64,000 nucleotides of DNA from Stutzerimonas stutzeri TS44 (GCA_000263395.1 AJXE01000018.1:1-64000); one strand, 5' to 3'; numbered from the stretch's first letter, positions 24,667 through 36,533 are shown. The notes: generated by a model not told the origin, from the letters alone. Translations and numbers: made by a program.

Positions 24667-25656
24667 TCAGAGCTGGCGGGCATCCTGCCAGGACAGATCG
24701 AGAATCGCGCTGGTATTGAACGCCTTACCGTCACGGGTCTTCAACGAACCCTGCTCCTGCAGGATATCGGCGAGCTCCTGAATGCGCGCCAGATCCTGGT
24801 CATCGAGCTTGGCGGTGAAGGTCTGGGTGGCGATGGCCTCCTCGATCACCGTCTCGCGCGGCAGCTCACCACGCTTGAGGGTCTTGAGCGTCGGCTCGGC
24901 GATGAAGTAGTCGGCGATCAGCTTGGCTGCTTCAGCCGGTTGCTGCTCGAGCAGGCTGATGGCGTCGCGCTGCGCATCGAGCGATTTCCACACCTCATCC
25001 TTGCGCTTGGCCAGCGTGTCACCGGAAGTGATCACCACCATGCAGGGGAAGGGCCAGACCTCGCCGATCTCGTAGACCTGCTTGACCGGCGCGACCAGTT
25101 GCGCGATGCGATCGTAGGGCTCGAACAGGAAAGCCGCGTCGACTCGCCCGGAAACCAGCGACTGCACCGCGACGGCCGGGCTGACGCCCATGATGTTCAC
25201 ATCGCTCGGCTTGAGCCCGGCGGCCTTCAGCGTCACACCGCGCAACACGGCATCGGCAGTACTGCCTTCACGCTGGGATGCCAGGCTGTGTCCCTTGAGA
25301 CCGGCCACATCGGCGATACCGGTCTGCTCGCGCACCAGAATCGAGTGATAGCCCTGCTGCGCGCCGCCGACCACCTTCAGGTCCGCGCCCTTCGAAGCCC
25401 AGGCCACCGCATTGGTGAAGCCCAGCACGCCGGTATCCAGCTGGCCACCAATAATCGCCTTGATCAGATCGGTACCGGAGCTGAACTCGACCAGCTCGAC
25501 ATCGAGACCATGCTTGGCATACAGACCGGCCTCATGCGCCACCATCGCCTGCGCGTCATCCATTACCCGGATGTAGCCAACCTTGAATTTTTCCTGCGCC
25601 TGAGCGAAAGCGCTCACGAGCAACAGTGCCGAGAACAGCCAATGCTTTGCTTTCAT
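24667..25656 (-). CDS. ABC transporter substrate-binding protein (NrtA/SsuA/ThiY-like)
   Basis: 329-aa periplasmic binding protein with signal peptide MKAKHWLFSALLLVSAFAQA. The mature protein begins with the NMT1/SsuA-type fold (KVGYIRVMDDAQAMVAHEAG, then YAKHGLDVELVEFSSGTDL). It is the first gene of the leftward importer operon. A 95-nt gap separates it from the ATPase gene. The ligand is unknown. Confidence 0.88.
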   Translation of the reverse strand: MKAKHWLFSALLLVSAFAQAQEKFKVGYIRVMDDAQAMVAHEAGLYAKHGLDVELVEFSSGTDLIKAIIGGQLDTGVLGFTNAVAWASKGADLKVVGGAQQGYHSILVREQTGIADVAGLKGHSLASQREGSTADAVLRGVTLKAAGLKPSDVNIMGVSPAVAVQSLVSGRVDAAFLFEPYDRIAQLVAPVKQVYEIGEVWPFPCMVVITSGDTLAKRKDEVWKSLDAQRDAISLLEQQPAEAAKLIADYFIAEPTLKTLKRGELPRETVIEEAIATQTFTAKLDDQDLARIQELADILQEQGSLKTRDGKAFNTSAILDLSWQDARQL

Positions 25657-25695
25657 TTACGACCTCGATTCGAGCTGCACGCAAAGAAATGCCAT

Positions 25696-25731
25696 ATAAC
25701 CAAAAGCAAGTAGATTATTCGATTTGGTTAT
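25696..25731 (-). promoter_or_regulatory. inverted repeat upstream of the ABC importer operon
   Basis: ATAACCAAA (25696-25704) and TTTGGTTAT (25723-25731) form a perfect 9-bp inverted repeat with an 18-nt AT-rich spacer. It lies 40-75 nt before the binding-protein start, in an otherwise AT-rich promoter-like patch. It is a candidate operator; the regulator is unknown. Confidence 0.5.
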
Positions 25732-25831
25732 CTAGCAAGTTTGGCTTAGAACTTTACATGAATCCGAACAGAGACGGCACTGGCAAAGCGGTATAAGGTT
25801 AAAACGCTGCGGCATACCAGACCGTCACGAA

Positions 25832-26431
25832 TCACAGATTGATCGGTTTGCGTCCGGCCAGCGCATGGGCCAGCGTACCGCCATCGACCAGATCCAGTTC
25901 GCCGCCCAGCGGCACGCCGTGGGCGATGCGACTGATGATCAGGCCCTTGGGCACCAGCATCTGCGCGATGTAGTGCGCCGTGGCCTCGCCTTCCACCGTC
26001 GGATTGGTCGCCAGGATCACTTCGGCGAACGCGCCATCGGCAACCCGCGCGAGCAGCTCGGGGATGCCGATGGCCTCCGGGCCGAGGCCGTCGAGTGGCG
26101 AGAGATGACCCTTGAGGACGAAGTAGCGTCCGCGAAAACCGGTCTGCTCGACGGCGAACACATCCACCGGGCTTTGCACCACGCACAGCAACGCATCGTC
26201 GCGGCGCGGATCGGCGCATTGCGGGCAGAGTTCATCCTCGCTCAACGTGCGGCACTGCCGGCAATAACCGACGCCTTCCATCGCCCGGGTCAAGGCCTGT
26301 GCCAGACGCAGACCGCCGCTGCGATCGCGCTCGAGCAACTGCAGGGCCATGCGCTGCGCGGTCTTCTGCCCGACACCGGGCAGAATCCGCAAGGCATCGA
26401 TGAGCTGGCGAATCAGGGGGCTGAAACTCAT
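25832..26431 (-). CDS. recR: recombination protein RecR
   Basis: 199-aa recombination mediator of the RecFOR pathway. It contains the N-terminal HhH region ([20 protein letters not shown]), a zinc finger [16 protein letters not shown] near residue 57, and a Toprim domain with [15 protein letters not shown]. It ends the dnaX-ybaB-recR operon. Its ribosome-site region is directly abutted by the heptamer repeat array, and no strong ribosome site is visible. Confidence 0.95.
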   Translation of the reverse strand: MSFSPLIRQLIDALRILPGVGQKTAQRMALQLLERDRSGGLRLAQALTRAMEGVGYCRQCRTLSEDELCPQCADPRRDDALLCVVQSPVDVFAVEQTGFRGRYFVLKGHLSPLDGLGPEAIGIPELLARVADGAFAEVILATNPTVEGEATAHYIAQMLVPKGLIISRIAHGVPLGGELDLVDGGTLAHALAGRKPINL

Positions 26432-26440
26432 GGAAATCTC

Positions 26441-26516
26441 GAAGCTGGAAGCTGGAAGCTGGAAGCTGGAAGCTGGAAGCTGGAAGCTGGAAGCTGGAAG
26501 CTGGAAGCTGGAAGCT
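26441..26516 (+). repeat. heptanucleotide tandem repeat (GAAGCTG)n, about 11 copies
   Basis: GAAGCTG repeats perfectly ten times plus a partial copy. An inverted counterpart lies at about 26551-26582 (GCTTCCAGCTTC..., degenerate), so the ybaB-recR spacer can fold into a long hairpin in the operon mRNA. It begins only about 10 nt upstream of recR. Perfect copies suggest recent expansion and variable copy number. Confidence 0.9.
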
Positions 26517-26588
26517 AGTGTCCGGGGCAGCGGCTAACGCCGGTCAAGCTCTTGCTTCCAGCTTCAGGCTTCAAACTTCCAGCTGCTT

Positions 26589-26915
26589 TTAGAACGGCAT
26601 CTTGAAGCCGGGCGGCAACTGCATGCCGGCGGTCATGCCGGACATCTTTTCCTGACTGTTCTGCTCGATCTTGCGCACGGCATCGTTGACCGCCGCGGCG
26701 ATCAGGTCCTCGAGGATTTCCTTGTCTTCCTGCATCAGACTGTCGTCAAGGCTGACGCGCTTGACGTCATGGCGGCCGTTCATCACGACGCTGACCAGGC
26801 CGGCGCCGGACTGGCCGGTGACTTCGGCATTCGCCAGCTCTTCCTGCATTTTCTGCATCTTTTCCTGCATCTGCTGCGCCTGCTTCATCAGGCCGGCCAT
26901 GCCACCTTTCATCAT
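26589..26915 (-). CDS. ybaB: YbaB/EbfC-family nucleoid-associated protein
   Basis: 108-aa DNA-binding protein. The sequence matches the family along its length: [20 protein letters not shown], a central beta region and the C-terminal [12 protein letters not shown]. The start at 26915 (MMKGG) follows GAGGTG at ideal spacing; the in-frame GTG at 26924 is part of that ribosome site. It lies 20 nt downstream of dnaX, the standard dnaX-ybaB-recR arrangement. Confidence 0.94.
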   Translation of the reverse strand: MMKGGMAGLMKQAQQMQEKMQKMQEELANAEVTGQSGAGLVSVVMNGRHDVKRVSLDDSLMQEDKEILEDLIAAAVNDAVRKIEQNSQEKMSGMTAGMQLPPGFKMPF

Positions 26916-26935
26916 GGGAATCACCTCAAATGGGG

Positions 26936-28930
<1,995 letters not shown>

Positions 28931-29005
28931 AACACCATCGTGGGCTGAAGCGGAGGACGGGTAATGCTAGCGGAGCAGGCCGCAAATTGCATCCGACCAA
29001 TCGGC

Positions 29006-30148
29006 CTAGCCCAACTGCGCACCCAGTCCGCGCGCGACGCGGGCCAGCTCGTCGTTGCCGCCCTGAATGTGCACCCGCACGCCGTCGATTTCGCGCCGTG
29101 GCGGATAGGCCTTGCGCAGCTGATCGAAGGCGGCGCGGCGCTGGGCCTCGTCACCGTGCAGGCTGCGGCGGAAGGCGGCATCGTCGCGGCGCGGGTCGTA
29201 GACCGCGCGACACAGCGTGGCCAGCAGGGTGCGCGGATCGGCAGAGCCGTCGAAACTCAGCGCCTGCAGTGCCGGTGCCGGCGTCAGCTCGTCCAGCGTT
29301 ACCGTCGGCGCCAGCCCCTGGGCGGCACAGAAAGCCTGGTAGATTTGTGCGGTGCCGCGCAGCTTGCCGTCCAGGCTGTAGCCGGCGATATGCGGCGTGG
29401 CCAGCTGGCACAATTCGGCCAGGGCGACGTCGACCTGCGGCTCGCCTTCCCAGACGTCCAGCACTGCCTGCAGGTCCGGGCGGCGCAGCAGCAGTTCGCG
29501 TAGCGCGGCATTGTCCACCACCGCGCCGCGGCTGGCGTTGATCAGCCAGCTGCCGGGGCGCAGTTGCGCCAGCCGGGAAGCGTCGAACAGATGGAAGGTC
29601 GGATGCGCGCCCTGCAATTCCAGTGGCGTATGCAGGCTGATCACATCGCACTCGGCAATGATCTCCTCCAGTGTGACGAAGTCACCGGTCTCGCGCGCCT
29701 GGCGCGGCGGATCGCAGACCCGCACATCCCAGCCCAGCCCGCGCAGCACCTCCGCCAGCCGCCCGCCCACTTCACCCGCCCCGACCACGCCGTAGCGGCG
29801 CGTCGCCAGTTCCTCGCCCTGGCGCTCGGCCAGCGCCAGCAGGCTGCCCAGCACGTAGTCCACCACACCGCGCGCATTGCAGCCGGGCGCGCTGGCCCAG
29901 GTGATGCCGGCTTCGAGGAAATAGTCGAGGTCCAGATGATCGGTGCCGATGGTACAGGTGCCGACGAAGCGCACCGGTGTGCCCGCGAGCAGTTCGCGGT
30001 CGACGCGGGTCACCGAGCGCACCAGCAGTACGTCGGTCTGCTCCAGCGCCGCCCGGTTGATCGAGCGGCCGGCCATGCGGCGGATACTGCCGAAGCCGGC
30101 GAAGAAGGCATCGACCAGAGGAATGTTTTCGTCGGCAAGGATACGCAT
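29006..30148 (-). CDS. pdxB: erythronate-4-phosphate dehydrogenase
   Basis: 380-aa NAD-dependent enzyme of the DXP-dependent pyridoxal phosphate pathway. It contains the D-2-hydroxyacid dehydrogenase fold with the dinucleotide motif [16 protein letters not shown], catalytic Arg/Glu regions ([15 protein letters not shown]), and a PdxB-specific dimerisation domain at the C-terminus. The N-terminus [16 protein letters not shown] is typical. It is divergent from the MATE pump gene. Confidence 0.94.
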   Translation of the reverse strand: MRILADENIPLVDAFFAGFGSIRRMAGRSINRAALEQTDVLLVRSVTRVDRELLAGTPVRFVGTCTIGTDHLDLDYFLEAGITWASAPGCNARGVVDYVLGSLLALAERQGEELATRRYGVVGAGEVGGRLAEVLRGLGWDVRVCDPPRQARETGDFVTLEEIIAECDVISLHTPLELQGAHPTFHLFDASRLAQLRPGSWLINASRGAVVDNAALRELLLRRPDLQAVLDVWEGEPQVDVALAELCQLATPHIAGYSLDGKLRGTAQIYQAFCAAQGLAPTVTLDELTPAPALQALSFDGSADPRTLLATLCRAVYDPRRDDAAFRRSLHGDEAQRRAAFDQLRKAYPPRREIDGVRVHIQGGNDELARVARGLGAQLG

Positions 30149-30244
30149 GGCAGGCTCCGTTTCAGATGCGGCCCATTCTAGACGCCCCGCCGCCGTTTTT
30201 CCGCCTTTCGGCCGGCTGCCGTGCGGCGTAAACTACCGCGCCTT

Positions 30245-30254
30245 TTGTATACAA
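30245..30254. promoter_or_regulatory. palindrome TTGTATACAA upstream of the MATE gene
   Basis: Perfect 10-bp palindrome 13 nt before the MATE start codon and between the divergent pdxB and MATE genes. This shape resembles GntR (FadR-subfamily) operators. No such regulator is adjacent, so this is tentative. Confidence 0.3.
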
Positions 30255-30267
30255 CCGGAACGATGCA

Positions 30268-31659
30268 ATGCCTTCTGAGTCGAGGTCCGGCCGGATGCGG
30301 ACCGAGCTGCGCACCCTCTTCGCCCTCGCCCTGCCGATGATGATCGCCCAACTGGCCAGCACGGCGATGGGTTTCGTCGATACGGTAATGGCCGGCCGGG
30401 TCAGCGCGCACGACCTGGCGGCGGTGGCCCTGGGCAACTCCCTCTGGGTGCCGGTGTTCCTGTTCCTGACCGGCGTGATCCTGGCGACCACGCCGAACGT
30501 GGCGCAACGTTTCGGTGCCGAGCAGCATGGCGAGATCGGCCCGCTGGTGCGCCAGGCGCTGTGGATGGGCGGCGGCCTCGGCAGCCTGTGCGCCATCCTG
30601 ATGTGGAACGCCGAGCCGATACTGCGCGGGATGAACGTCGAAGCGGCGCTGATCGGCCCCAGCATGGGTTACCTGCGCGCCATCGCCTGCGGCTTTCCAG
30701 TGATCGGGCTGTATCAGGTGCTGCGCTGCTACAGCGACGGCCTCGGCCATTCGCGCCCGAGCATGGTGATCGGCGTGCTCGGCCTGCTGCTGAACATTCC
30801 GCTCAATTACATCTTCATCTACGGCAAGCTCGGCGCGCCGGCGCTCGGTGGTGTCGGCTGCGGTGTCGCGACGGCGCTGGTGATGCTGTTCATGCTGCTG
30901 GCCATGCTGTTCTGGGTGCGCCGCGCCGCACTGTATCGACCGAGCCAACTGTTCGCCCGCTTCGAATGGCCGCGCTGGCCGGTGCTCAGTCCCCTGCTGG
31001 CGGTCGGCCTGCCGATCGGCATCGCGGTGTTCGCCGAAGCCAGCATCTTCTCGGTCATCGCCCTGCTGATCGGCGCGCTGGGCGCAACGGTGGTGGCCGG
31101 ACACCAGATTGCGCTGAACTTCACCTCGCTAATTTTCATGATTCCGCTGTCGCTGGGCATGGCCGTCACCGTGCGGGTAGGACAGGCGCTGGGCCGCAGC
31201 GCACCGCGCGATGCGCGCTTCGCCGCCGGCGTCGGGATGGGCACGGGACTGGTGTATGCCTGCTTCTCCGCCAGCGTGATGCTGCTGTTCGCCGAGCCGA
31301 TCGCCCACATCTACACGCCCGACCCGGCGGTGGTCGCCGTGGCGTCCGGGCTGTTCTTCTATGCGGCGCTGTTCCAGTTCTCCGACGTCGTGCAGGTCAC
31401 GGCGGCCGGCGCCCTGCGCGGTTACCAGGACACGCGCATGACCATGCTCTTGACCCTGCTCGCCTATTGGGGCATCGGTCTGCCGATCGGTTACGTGCTC
31501 GGCCTGACCGACCACTTCGGCCCCGCGTCCGGCCCCGGCGGGCTATGGCAGGGGCTGATCGTCGGGCTGAGCTGCGCGGCGGTGTTGCTCAGCACTCGCC
31601 TGGCGCGCAGCGCACGGCGCGCGATCCGCGTCCAGCGGGCCCGCCCGGTGTGGGCCTGA
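30268..31659 (+). CDS. MATE-family multidrug efflux transporter (NorM/PmpM type)
   Basis: 463-aa, about 12-helix cation-coupled efflux pump. Two MatE repeats are visible, each starting with the LxLPMMIAQLASTAMGFVDT-type helix (first at residue ~17) and the paired FAEASIFSVIALLIGALG region near residue 255. Close relatives export quinolones and cationic dyes. It is monocistronic. The following 337 nt carry no terminator I recognise. Confidence 0.92.
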   Translation: MPSESRSGRMRTELRTLFALALPMMIAQLASTAMGFVDTVMAGRVSAHDLAAVALGNSLWVPVFLFLTGVILATTPNVAQRFGAEQHGEIGPLVRQALWMGGGLGSLCAILMWNAEPILRGMNVEAALIGPSMGYLRAIACGFPVIGLYQVLRCYSDGLGHSRPSMVIGVLGLLLNIPLNYIFIYGKLGAPALGGVGCGVATALVMLFMLLAMLFWVRRAALYRPSQLFARFEWPRWPVLSPLLAVGLPIGIAVFAEASIFSVIALLIGALGATVVAGHQIALNFTSLIFMIPLSLGMAVTVRVGQALGRSAPRDARFAAGVGMGTGLVYACFSASVMLLFAEPIAHIYTPDPAVVAVASGLFFYAALFQFSDVVQVTAAGALRGYQDTRMTMLLTLLAYWGIGLPIGYVLGLTDHFGPASGPGGLWQGLIVGLSCAAVLLSTRLARSARRAIRVQRARPVWA

Positions 31660-31996
31660 ACCCACCGACGCGGCATGCGCAAAGGAAAACCGGCACCCCA
31701 AACGCCCATACCGCGAACCTGACGCACACGACACCGGTGAAGCACAAACGCTTGCCTGCAGCCATGATGATGTACCCGCTGTCGCGACAAACGCTGTGCA
31801 TCCGGCGTTGATCGCGCCCGACGACAGCCTCGTCAATTACCGAGGGTGATGCCGAGCGACGGGGCGGCACTGGCGACGCCTCGCGCTCGATATCAAGAAG
31901 TACCCCGGGGGCCGAGCCAGAGGCATTCGGTCAATGCAGCCATCCACCCAATGCACGGCACTACGAGCGTTGTCGGCGCACACCGCCCTGCTCCAC
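31660..31996. other. intergenic region, no feature recognised
   Basis: 337 nt between the convergent MATE and glutathione S-transferase genes. Only short GC-rich frames without family resemblance are present. No intrinsic terminator with a U-tract, tRNA or repeat was seen. Confidence 0.5.
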
Positions 31997-32602
31997 TCAG
32001 GCCAGCCCCTCGGTCTGCAACGCCCGCTGCACCGCCGGCCGTGCCTGGATGCGCGCCTGGTAGGCCGCCAGATTCGGCCAGCGCTCCAGCGCCAGGCCGT
32101 TCGGCGGCATCCAGCGCAGCACGGTGAACAGGTAGCCGTCGGCGACGCTGAAGCGCTCGCCCAAGAGGTACTCGCGGTCGGCAAGGTAGTCATCGAGATA
32201 GCCCAGGCGCTTTTCCAGATTGGCGCGCGCGGCGGCCTTCCAGTCGTCACTCGCCCGCGGATTGAAAAAGGCGCCGCAGGGCTTCTGCAACTCGCAGCCG
32301 ATGAAATTCAGCCAGCCCTGCAGGTGGTAACGCTCCTGCGTGCCGTTGGCCGGCGCCAACTGCCGCTCGGGCACCTGGTCGGCAATGTACTGGACGATGG
32401 CCGCGCCCTCGGTCAGCACCTCACCGGCACCGAGCACCAGCGCCGGTACGTAGCCTTTCGGGTTGAGGACGAGGAAATCCGCGCCGCTGGCGGTGCGTTT
32501 GCTTTGCAGATCGACGCTTTCGGTCTGGAACTCCAGGCCTGATTCGCACAGCGCGATATGCGGGCTCAGCGAGCAGGCGCCGGATGTGTAGAAGAGTTTC
32601 AT
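31997..32602 (-). CDS. gstA: glutathione S-transferase (GstA-like, beta class)
   Basis: 201-aa cytosolic protein of the same length as E. coli GstA. The N-terminal thioredoxin-like domain starts MKLFYTSGACSLSPHIAL with the beta-class catalytic Cys10 in GACS. NPKGYVPAL and LTEGAAIVQYIA form the glutathione-binding site, and an all-helical C-terminal domain follows. The ribosome site GGAG lies 9 nt before the ATG. The role is detoxification or thiol chemistry; the substrate is unknown. Confidence 0.92.
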   Translation of the reverse strand: MKLFYTSGACSLSPHIALCESGLEFQTESVDLQSKRTASGADFLVLNPKGYVPALVLGAGEVLTEGAAIVQYIADQVPERQLAPANGTQERYHLQGWLNFIGCELQKPCGAFFNPRASDDWKAAARANLEKRLGYLDDYLADREYLLGERFSVADGYLFTVLRWMPPNGLALERWPNLAAYQARIQARPAVQRALQTEGLA

Positions 32603-33079
32603 GGGAAATCTCCAAAGGGACTGGAAAAAAGAAACTACACGCTAACAGCCTAGCGACCGCAGAGCAGGTGTTTGGTTTGGCTTTGGCTCTTTGCATGGCA
32701 TGGAACTATATAGTTGACGGTGGCACTCAATAGCTGTGCGGGCTGCTCGCCCGGTTTCGGCCCCCCGGCCGCAACCAGAGCCATCCGCACACGTGGCAAG
32801 TACCCTGATCTTCGAACGCAAACCCAAACAATCCGGCAATACCACCCAACCCTGCCAGCCCGATACCACCAATCTCCCCCTCCCAAAGCAAGTGCAATGA
32901 ACCCGGCTATTGGCCCCCAATCAGTCACCCCCAATCAGCCGTTTCGATTTCGCTACAAACGTAATGAAACCACTACACAGCATGAAAGCGACCGGTTTCG
33001 CGCGCTGCCGAGCGTTCCTCCACTTCGGGCGTAGCGAAATCGCTCCATAACATTTCCTCGCTCACCCTCAATAAAAACC
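32603..33079. other. intergenic region upstream of gst and the gcv operon
   Basis: Gene-free stretch between divergent gst and gcvH. It contains a perfect 12-bp palindrome AACTATATAGTT (32704-32715), placed suitably to be a gst promoter or operator element, and then a C-rich stretch. The last 150 nt before the sigma-54 promoter would be expected to hold enhancer sites for a GcsR-type activator, but no convincing TGTAAC-N4-GTTCCG repeats were found. Confidence 0.5.
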
Positions 33080-33092
33080 TAACCAATTGATT
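33080..33092 (-). promoter_or_regulatory. IHF-binding site upstream of the gcv sigma-54 promoter
   Basis: The minus strand reads AATCAATTGGTTA, an exact fit to WATCAA-N4-TTR. It lies 20 nt upstream of the -24 element in an AT-rich patch, the expected place for IHF-assisted looping. Confidence 0.55.
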
Positions 33093-33111
33093 TATATAGA
33101 TATTTTAAATA

Positions 33112-33127
33112 TGGCACTGCCTTTGCT
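33112..33127 (+). promoter_or_regulatory. sigma-54 promoter of the glycine cleavage operon
   Basis: TGGCAC-N5-TTGCT matches the RpoN -24/-12 consensus exactly, with 10 nt between GG and GC. A transcript would start near 33138, giving an ~80-nt leader to gcvH. In P. aeruginosa the orthologous gcvH2 operon is RpoN/GcsR dependent. Confidence 0.85.
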
Positions 33128-33217
33128 CTAACCTAGGCAACCGCTCGCTGCCATGCACGAGCCTTTCCCCCCGCTTCGGACTGTCGCGGGCCTCTAACAA
33201 GAGTCAGGAGTTTACCC

Positions 33218-33601
33218 ATGAGCGAATTGCGTTTTACGGCCGATCACGAATGGCTGCGTCTGGATAGCGACGGTCTGGTCACCGTGGGTATCACCCCGTT
33301 CGCCCAGGAAGCGCTGGGCGATGTGGTCTTCGTGCAATTGCCGGAGCTGCAGGAATACGCCGCGGGCGATGAGGTCGCCGTGCTGGAATCGGTGAAGGCC
33401 GCCAGCAATATCGCCATGCCGCTGTCTGGCGAAATCGTCGAGATCAACCCCGCGCTGGAAGCAAGCCCGGAGCTGGTCAACAGCTCGCCGCTGCAGGAAG
33501 GCTGGTTCTTCCGCTTCCGCCCGCAAGACACCAGCGCCGTGGCCGACCTGCTCGACCAGGCTGCCTACAACCGTCTGCTCAACGCCAGCGACGATGTTTG
33601 A
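33218..33601 (+). CDS. gcvH: glycine cleavage system H protein
   Basis: 127-aa lipoyl carrier shuttling the aminomethyl group between P, T and L proteins. The lipoylated Lys is K60 in AVLESVKAASNIAMPLSG, and the fold matches the family length. It is the first gene of the operon, with AGGAG before the ATG. gcvP follows after 9 nt. Confidence 0.96.
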   Translation: MSELRFTADHEWLRLDSDGLVTVGITPFAQEALGDVVFVQLPELQEYAAGDEVAVLESVKAASNIAMPLSGEIVEINPALEASPELVNSSPLQEGWFFRFRPQDTSAVADLLDQAAYNRLLNASDDV

Positions 33602-33610
33602 GGAGGCCCG

Positions 33611-36469
33611 ATGAACAAGCCTTTACCCCTGGATACCGCCAACGAGTTCATCGCCCGCCACATCGGCCCGCGTGCGGCTGATACCGCCGCCATGCTGCAG
33701 CAGCTGGGCTATGACTCGCTGGAAGCGCTGGGCGCCAGCGTGATCCCCGACAGCATCAAGGGCACCAGCGTACTCGAGCTGACCGACGGCCTCGGCGAAG
33801 CCCAGGCGCTGGCCCGGCTCAAGGCCATCGCCGCGCAGAACCAGCAGTTCGCCAGCCATATCGGCCAGGGGTACTACGGCACCCACACGCCGACGCCGAT
33901 CCTGCGCAACCTGCTGGAAAACCCCGCCTGGTACACCGCCTACACGCCCTACCAGCCGGAAATCTCCCAGGGTCGCCTGGAAGCGCTGCTGAATTTCCAG
34001 ACGCTGATCAGCGACCTCACCGGCATGGAGATCGCCAACGCCTCCCTGCTCGACGAGGCCACCGCCGCCGCCGAAGCCATGACCTTCTGCCAGCGTCTGT
34101 CGAAGAACAAGGCCGCCAAGGCCTTCTTCGCCTCGCAGCACTGCCACCCGCAGACCCTCGACGTGCTGCGTACCCGTGCCGAACCGCTGGGCATCAAGGT
34201 GGTGGTCGGCGACGAGCGCGAGCTGGACGATGTCAGCGTCTATTTCGGCGCCCTGCTGCAGTATCCGGCGAGCAATGGCGACATCTTCGACTACCGTGCA
34301 CTGGTCGAGCGCTTCCATGAAGCCAAGGCCCTGGTGGCGGTCGCTGCCGACCTGCTGGCGCTGTGCCTGCTCACCCCGCCCGGCGAGTTCGGCGCCGACG
34401 TCGCGCTCGGCAGTGCGCAGCGCTTCGGCGTGCCGCTGGGCTTCGGCGGCCCGCATGCCGCCTACTTCGCCACCCGCGACGCTTTCAAGCGCGACATGCC
34501 GGGCCGCCTGGTCGGCCTCTCGGTGGATCGCCACGGTCAGCCGGCCCTGCGCCTGGCCATGCAGACCCGCGAACAGCACATCCGCCGCGAGAAGGCCACC
34601 AGCAACATCTGCACCGCGCAGGTGCTGCTGGCCAACATCGCCAGCATGTACGCCGTCTACCACGGCCCGCGCGGCCTGACCCAGATCGCCCAGCGGGTGC
34701 ACCAGCTGACCGCGATCCTCGCCGAAGGCCTGCGCGCGCTCGGCTTCACCGTCGAGCAGCAAAGCTTCTTCGACACCCTCACCCTGGCCACTGGCGAGCG
34801 CACCGCGCAACTGCACAAGCAGGCCCGCGCGATGGGCATCAACCTGCGTGAAGTGGATGCCGGTCGCCTCGGCCTGTCGCTGGACGAAACCACCGATCGC
34901 GTTGCGGTCGAGCGCCTGTGGGAAGTCTTCGCCGAGCCGGGCCAGAGCCTGCCGAGCTTCGACGCACTGACCAGCAGCGCGGCGAAACTGCCGCAGGACC
35001 TGCTGCGCCAGTCGGCGATCCTGCAGCACCCGGTGTTCAACCGCTACCACTCCGAAACCGAGCTGATGCGCTACCTGCGCAAGCTCTCGGACAAGGACCT
35101 GGCGCTCGATCGCGCGATGATTCCGCTGGGCTCGTGCACCATGAAGCTCAACGCCGCCAGCGAGATGATCCCGATCACCTGGCCGGAATTCGGCAACCTG
35201 CATCCGTTCGCACCGGCCGAGCAGAGCCAGGGCTACCTCCAGCTGACCGACGATCTGGAGCGCATGCTCTGCGCCGCCACCGGCTACGACGCGGTGTCGC
35301 TGCAGCCCAACGCCGGCTCGCAGGGCGAGTACTCCGGCCTGCTGGCGATCCGCGCCTATCACCAGAGCCGTGGCGACGACCAGCGTGACGTCTGCCTGAT
35401 CCCCTCCTCGGCGCACGGTACCAACCCGGCAACCGCCAACATGGCCGGCATGCGCGTGGTGGTGGTGGCTTGCGACGAGCGTGGCAACGTCGATATCGAC
35501 GATCTGCGCGCCAAGGCCGAGCAGCATGCTGCCCAGCTCGCCGCGCTGATGATCACCTACCCCTCGACCCACGGCGTGTTCGAGGAAGGCATCCGCGAGA
35601 TCTGCACCATCGTCCACCAGCATGGCGGCCAGGTGTACATCGACGGCGCCAACATGAACGCGATGGTCGGCCTGTGTGCCCCGGGCCAGTTCGGCGGCGA
35701 CGTTTCGCACCTGAACCTGCACAAGACCTTCTGCATTCCGCACGGCGGCGGCGGCCCGGGCGTCGGCCCGATCGGCGTGAAGGCGCACCTGGCGCCGTTC
35801 CTGCCCGGCCATGACCGGCTGGAGCGCAAGGAAGGTGCCGTCTGCGCCGCGCCGTTCGGCAGCGCCAGCATCCTGCCGATCACCTGGATGTACATCAGCA
35901 TGATGGGCGGCGAAGGCCTGCGGCAGGCCTCGCTGATGGCGATCCTCAACGCCAACTACATCGCCCGTCGCCTGGAGGAGCACTACCCGGTGCTCTACAC
36001 CGGTGGCAACGGCCTGGTGGCCCACGAGTGCATCCTCGACCTGCGTCCGCTCAAGGACTCCAGCGGCATCTCGGTGGACGACGTGGCCAAGCGCCTGATC
36101 GACTTCGGCTTCCACGCCCCGACCATGTCCTTCCCGGTGGCCGGCACGCTGATGATCGAGCCGACCGAGAGCGAATCGAAGGAAGAGCTGGATCGCTTCA
36201 TCGACGCCATGATCGCCATCCGCGAGGAAATCCGCGCGGTGGAGAACGGCGAGCTGGACAGCACCGACAACCCGCTGGCGAACGCGCCGCATACCGCGGC
36301 GGAGCTGGCCGGCCAGTGGTCGCACCCCTACAGCCGTGAGCAGGCGGTATACCCCGGCAAGACCGCGGTGGACAGCAAGTACTGGCCGCCCGTGGCCCGT
36401 GTCGACAACGTCTACGGCGACCGCAACCTGGTCTGCTCGTGCCCACCGATGGAGGCCTACCAGGACTGA
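33611..36469 (+). CDS. gcvP: glycine dehydrogenase (decarboxylating), P protein
   Basis: 952-aa PLP enzyme that decarboxylates glycine and transfers the aminomethyl group to GcvH. The two homologous halves are typical of the single-chain form. The PLP lysine is in [18 protein letters not shown] (about residue 707), next to a Gly-rich loop. The N-terminal FIARHIGP is conserved. The large open frame on the opposite strand is a GC-driven shadow. Confidence 0.97.
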   Translation: MNKPLPLDTANEFIARHIGPRAADTAAMLQQLGYDSLEALGASVIPDSIKGTSVLELTDGLGEAQALARLKAIAAQNQQFASHIGQGYYGTHTPTPILRNLLENPAWYTAYTPYQPEISQGRLEALLNFQTLISDLTGMEIANASLLDEATAAAEAMTFCQRLSKNKAAKAFFASQHCHPQTLDVLRTRAEPLGIKVVVGDERELDDVSVYFGALLQYPASNGDIFDYRALVERFHEAKALVAVAADLLALCLLTPPGEFGADVALGSAQRFGVPLGFGGPHAAYFATRDAFKRDMPGRLVGLSVDRHGQPALRLAMQTREQHIRREKATSNICTAQVLLANIASMYAVYHGPRGLTQIAQRVHQLTAILAEGLRALGFTVEQQSFFDTLTLATGERTAQLHKQARAMGINLREVDAGRLGLSLDETTDRVAVERLWEVFAEPGQSLPSFDALTSSAAKLPQDLLRQSAILQHPVFNRYHSETELMRYLRKLSDKDLALDRAMIPLGSCTMKLNAASEMIPITWPEFGNLHPFAPAEQSQGYLQLTDDLERMLCAATGYDAVSLQPNAGSQGEYSGLLAIRAYHQSRGDDQRDVCLIPSSAHGTNPATANMAGMRVVVVACDERGNVDIDDLRAKAEQHAAQLAALMITYPSTHGVFEEGIREICTIVHQHGGQVYIDGANMNAMVGLCAPGQFGGDVSHLNLHKTFCIPHGGGGPGVGPIGVKAHLAPFLPGHDRLERKEGAVCAAPFGSASILPITWMYISMMGGEGLRQASLMAILNANYIARRLEEHYPVLYTGGNGLVAHECILDLRPLKDSSGISVDDVAKRLIDFGFHAPTMSFPVAGTLMIEPTESESKEELDRFIDAMIAIREEIRAVENGELDSTDNPLANAPHTAAELAGQWSHPYSREQAVYPGKTAVDSKYWPPVARVDNVYGDRNLVCSCPPMEAYQD

Positions 36470-36491
36470 CGCTCCCTCCGGCCTGACCGGG

Positions 36492-36533
36492 GGCCGGTAT
36501 GCCGGCGGGGTGATCCCCCGCCGCATGCCGGCC
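36492..36533 (+). other. large intercistronic hairpin after gcvP
   Basis: Near-perfect inverted repeat: arms 36492-36510 and 36515-36533 with one G-T pair and one bulge, almost entirely G/C. It has no following T-run. It probably halts 3' exonuclease or attenuates transcription between gcvP and the symporter gene. Confidence 0.7.

Noticed and set aside
32930..33080. GcsR operator repeats upstream of the gcv promoter
   Set aside because: No convincing TGTAAC-N4-GTTCCG sites on either strand; only loose partial matches.
32930..33217. Glycine riboswitch upstream of gcvH
   Set aside because: The tandem glycine aptamer motifs were not found in the leader. The sigma-54 promoter leaves only an ~80-nt leader.
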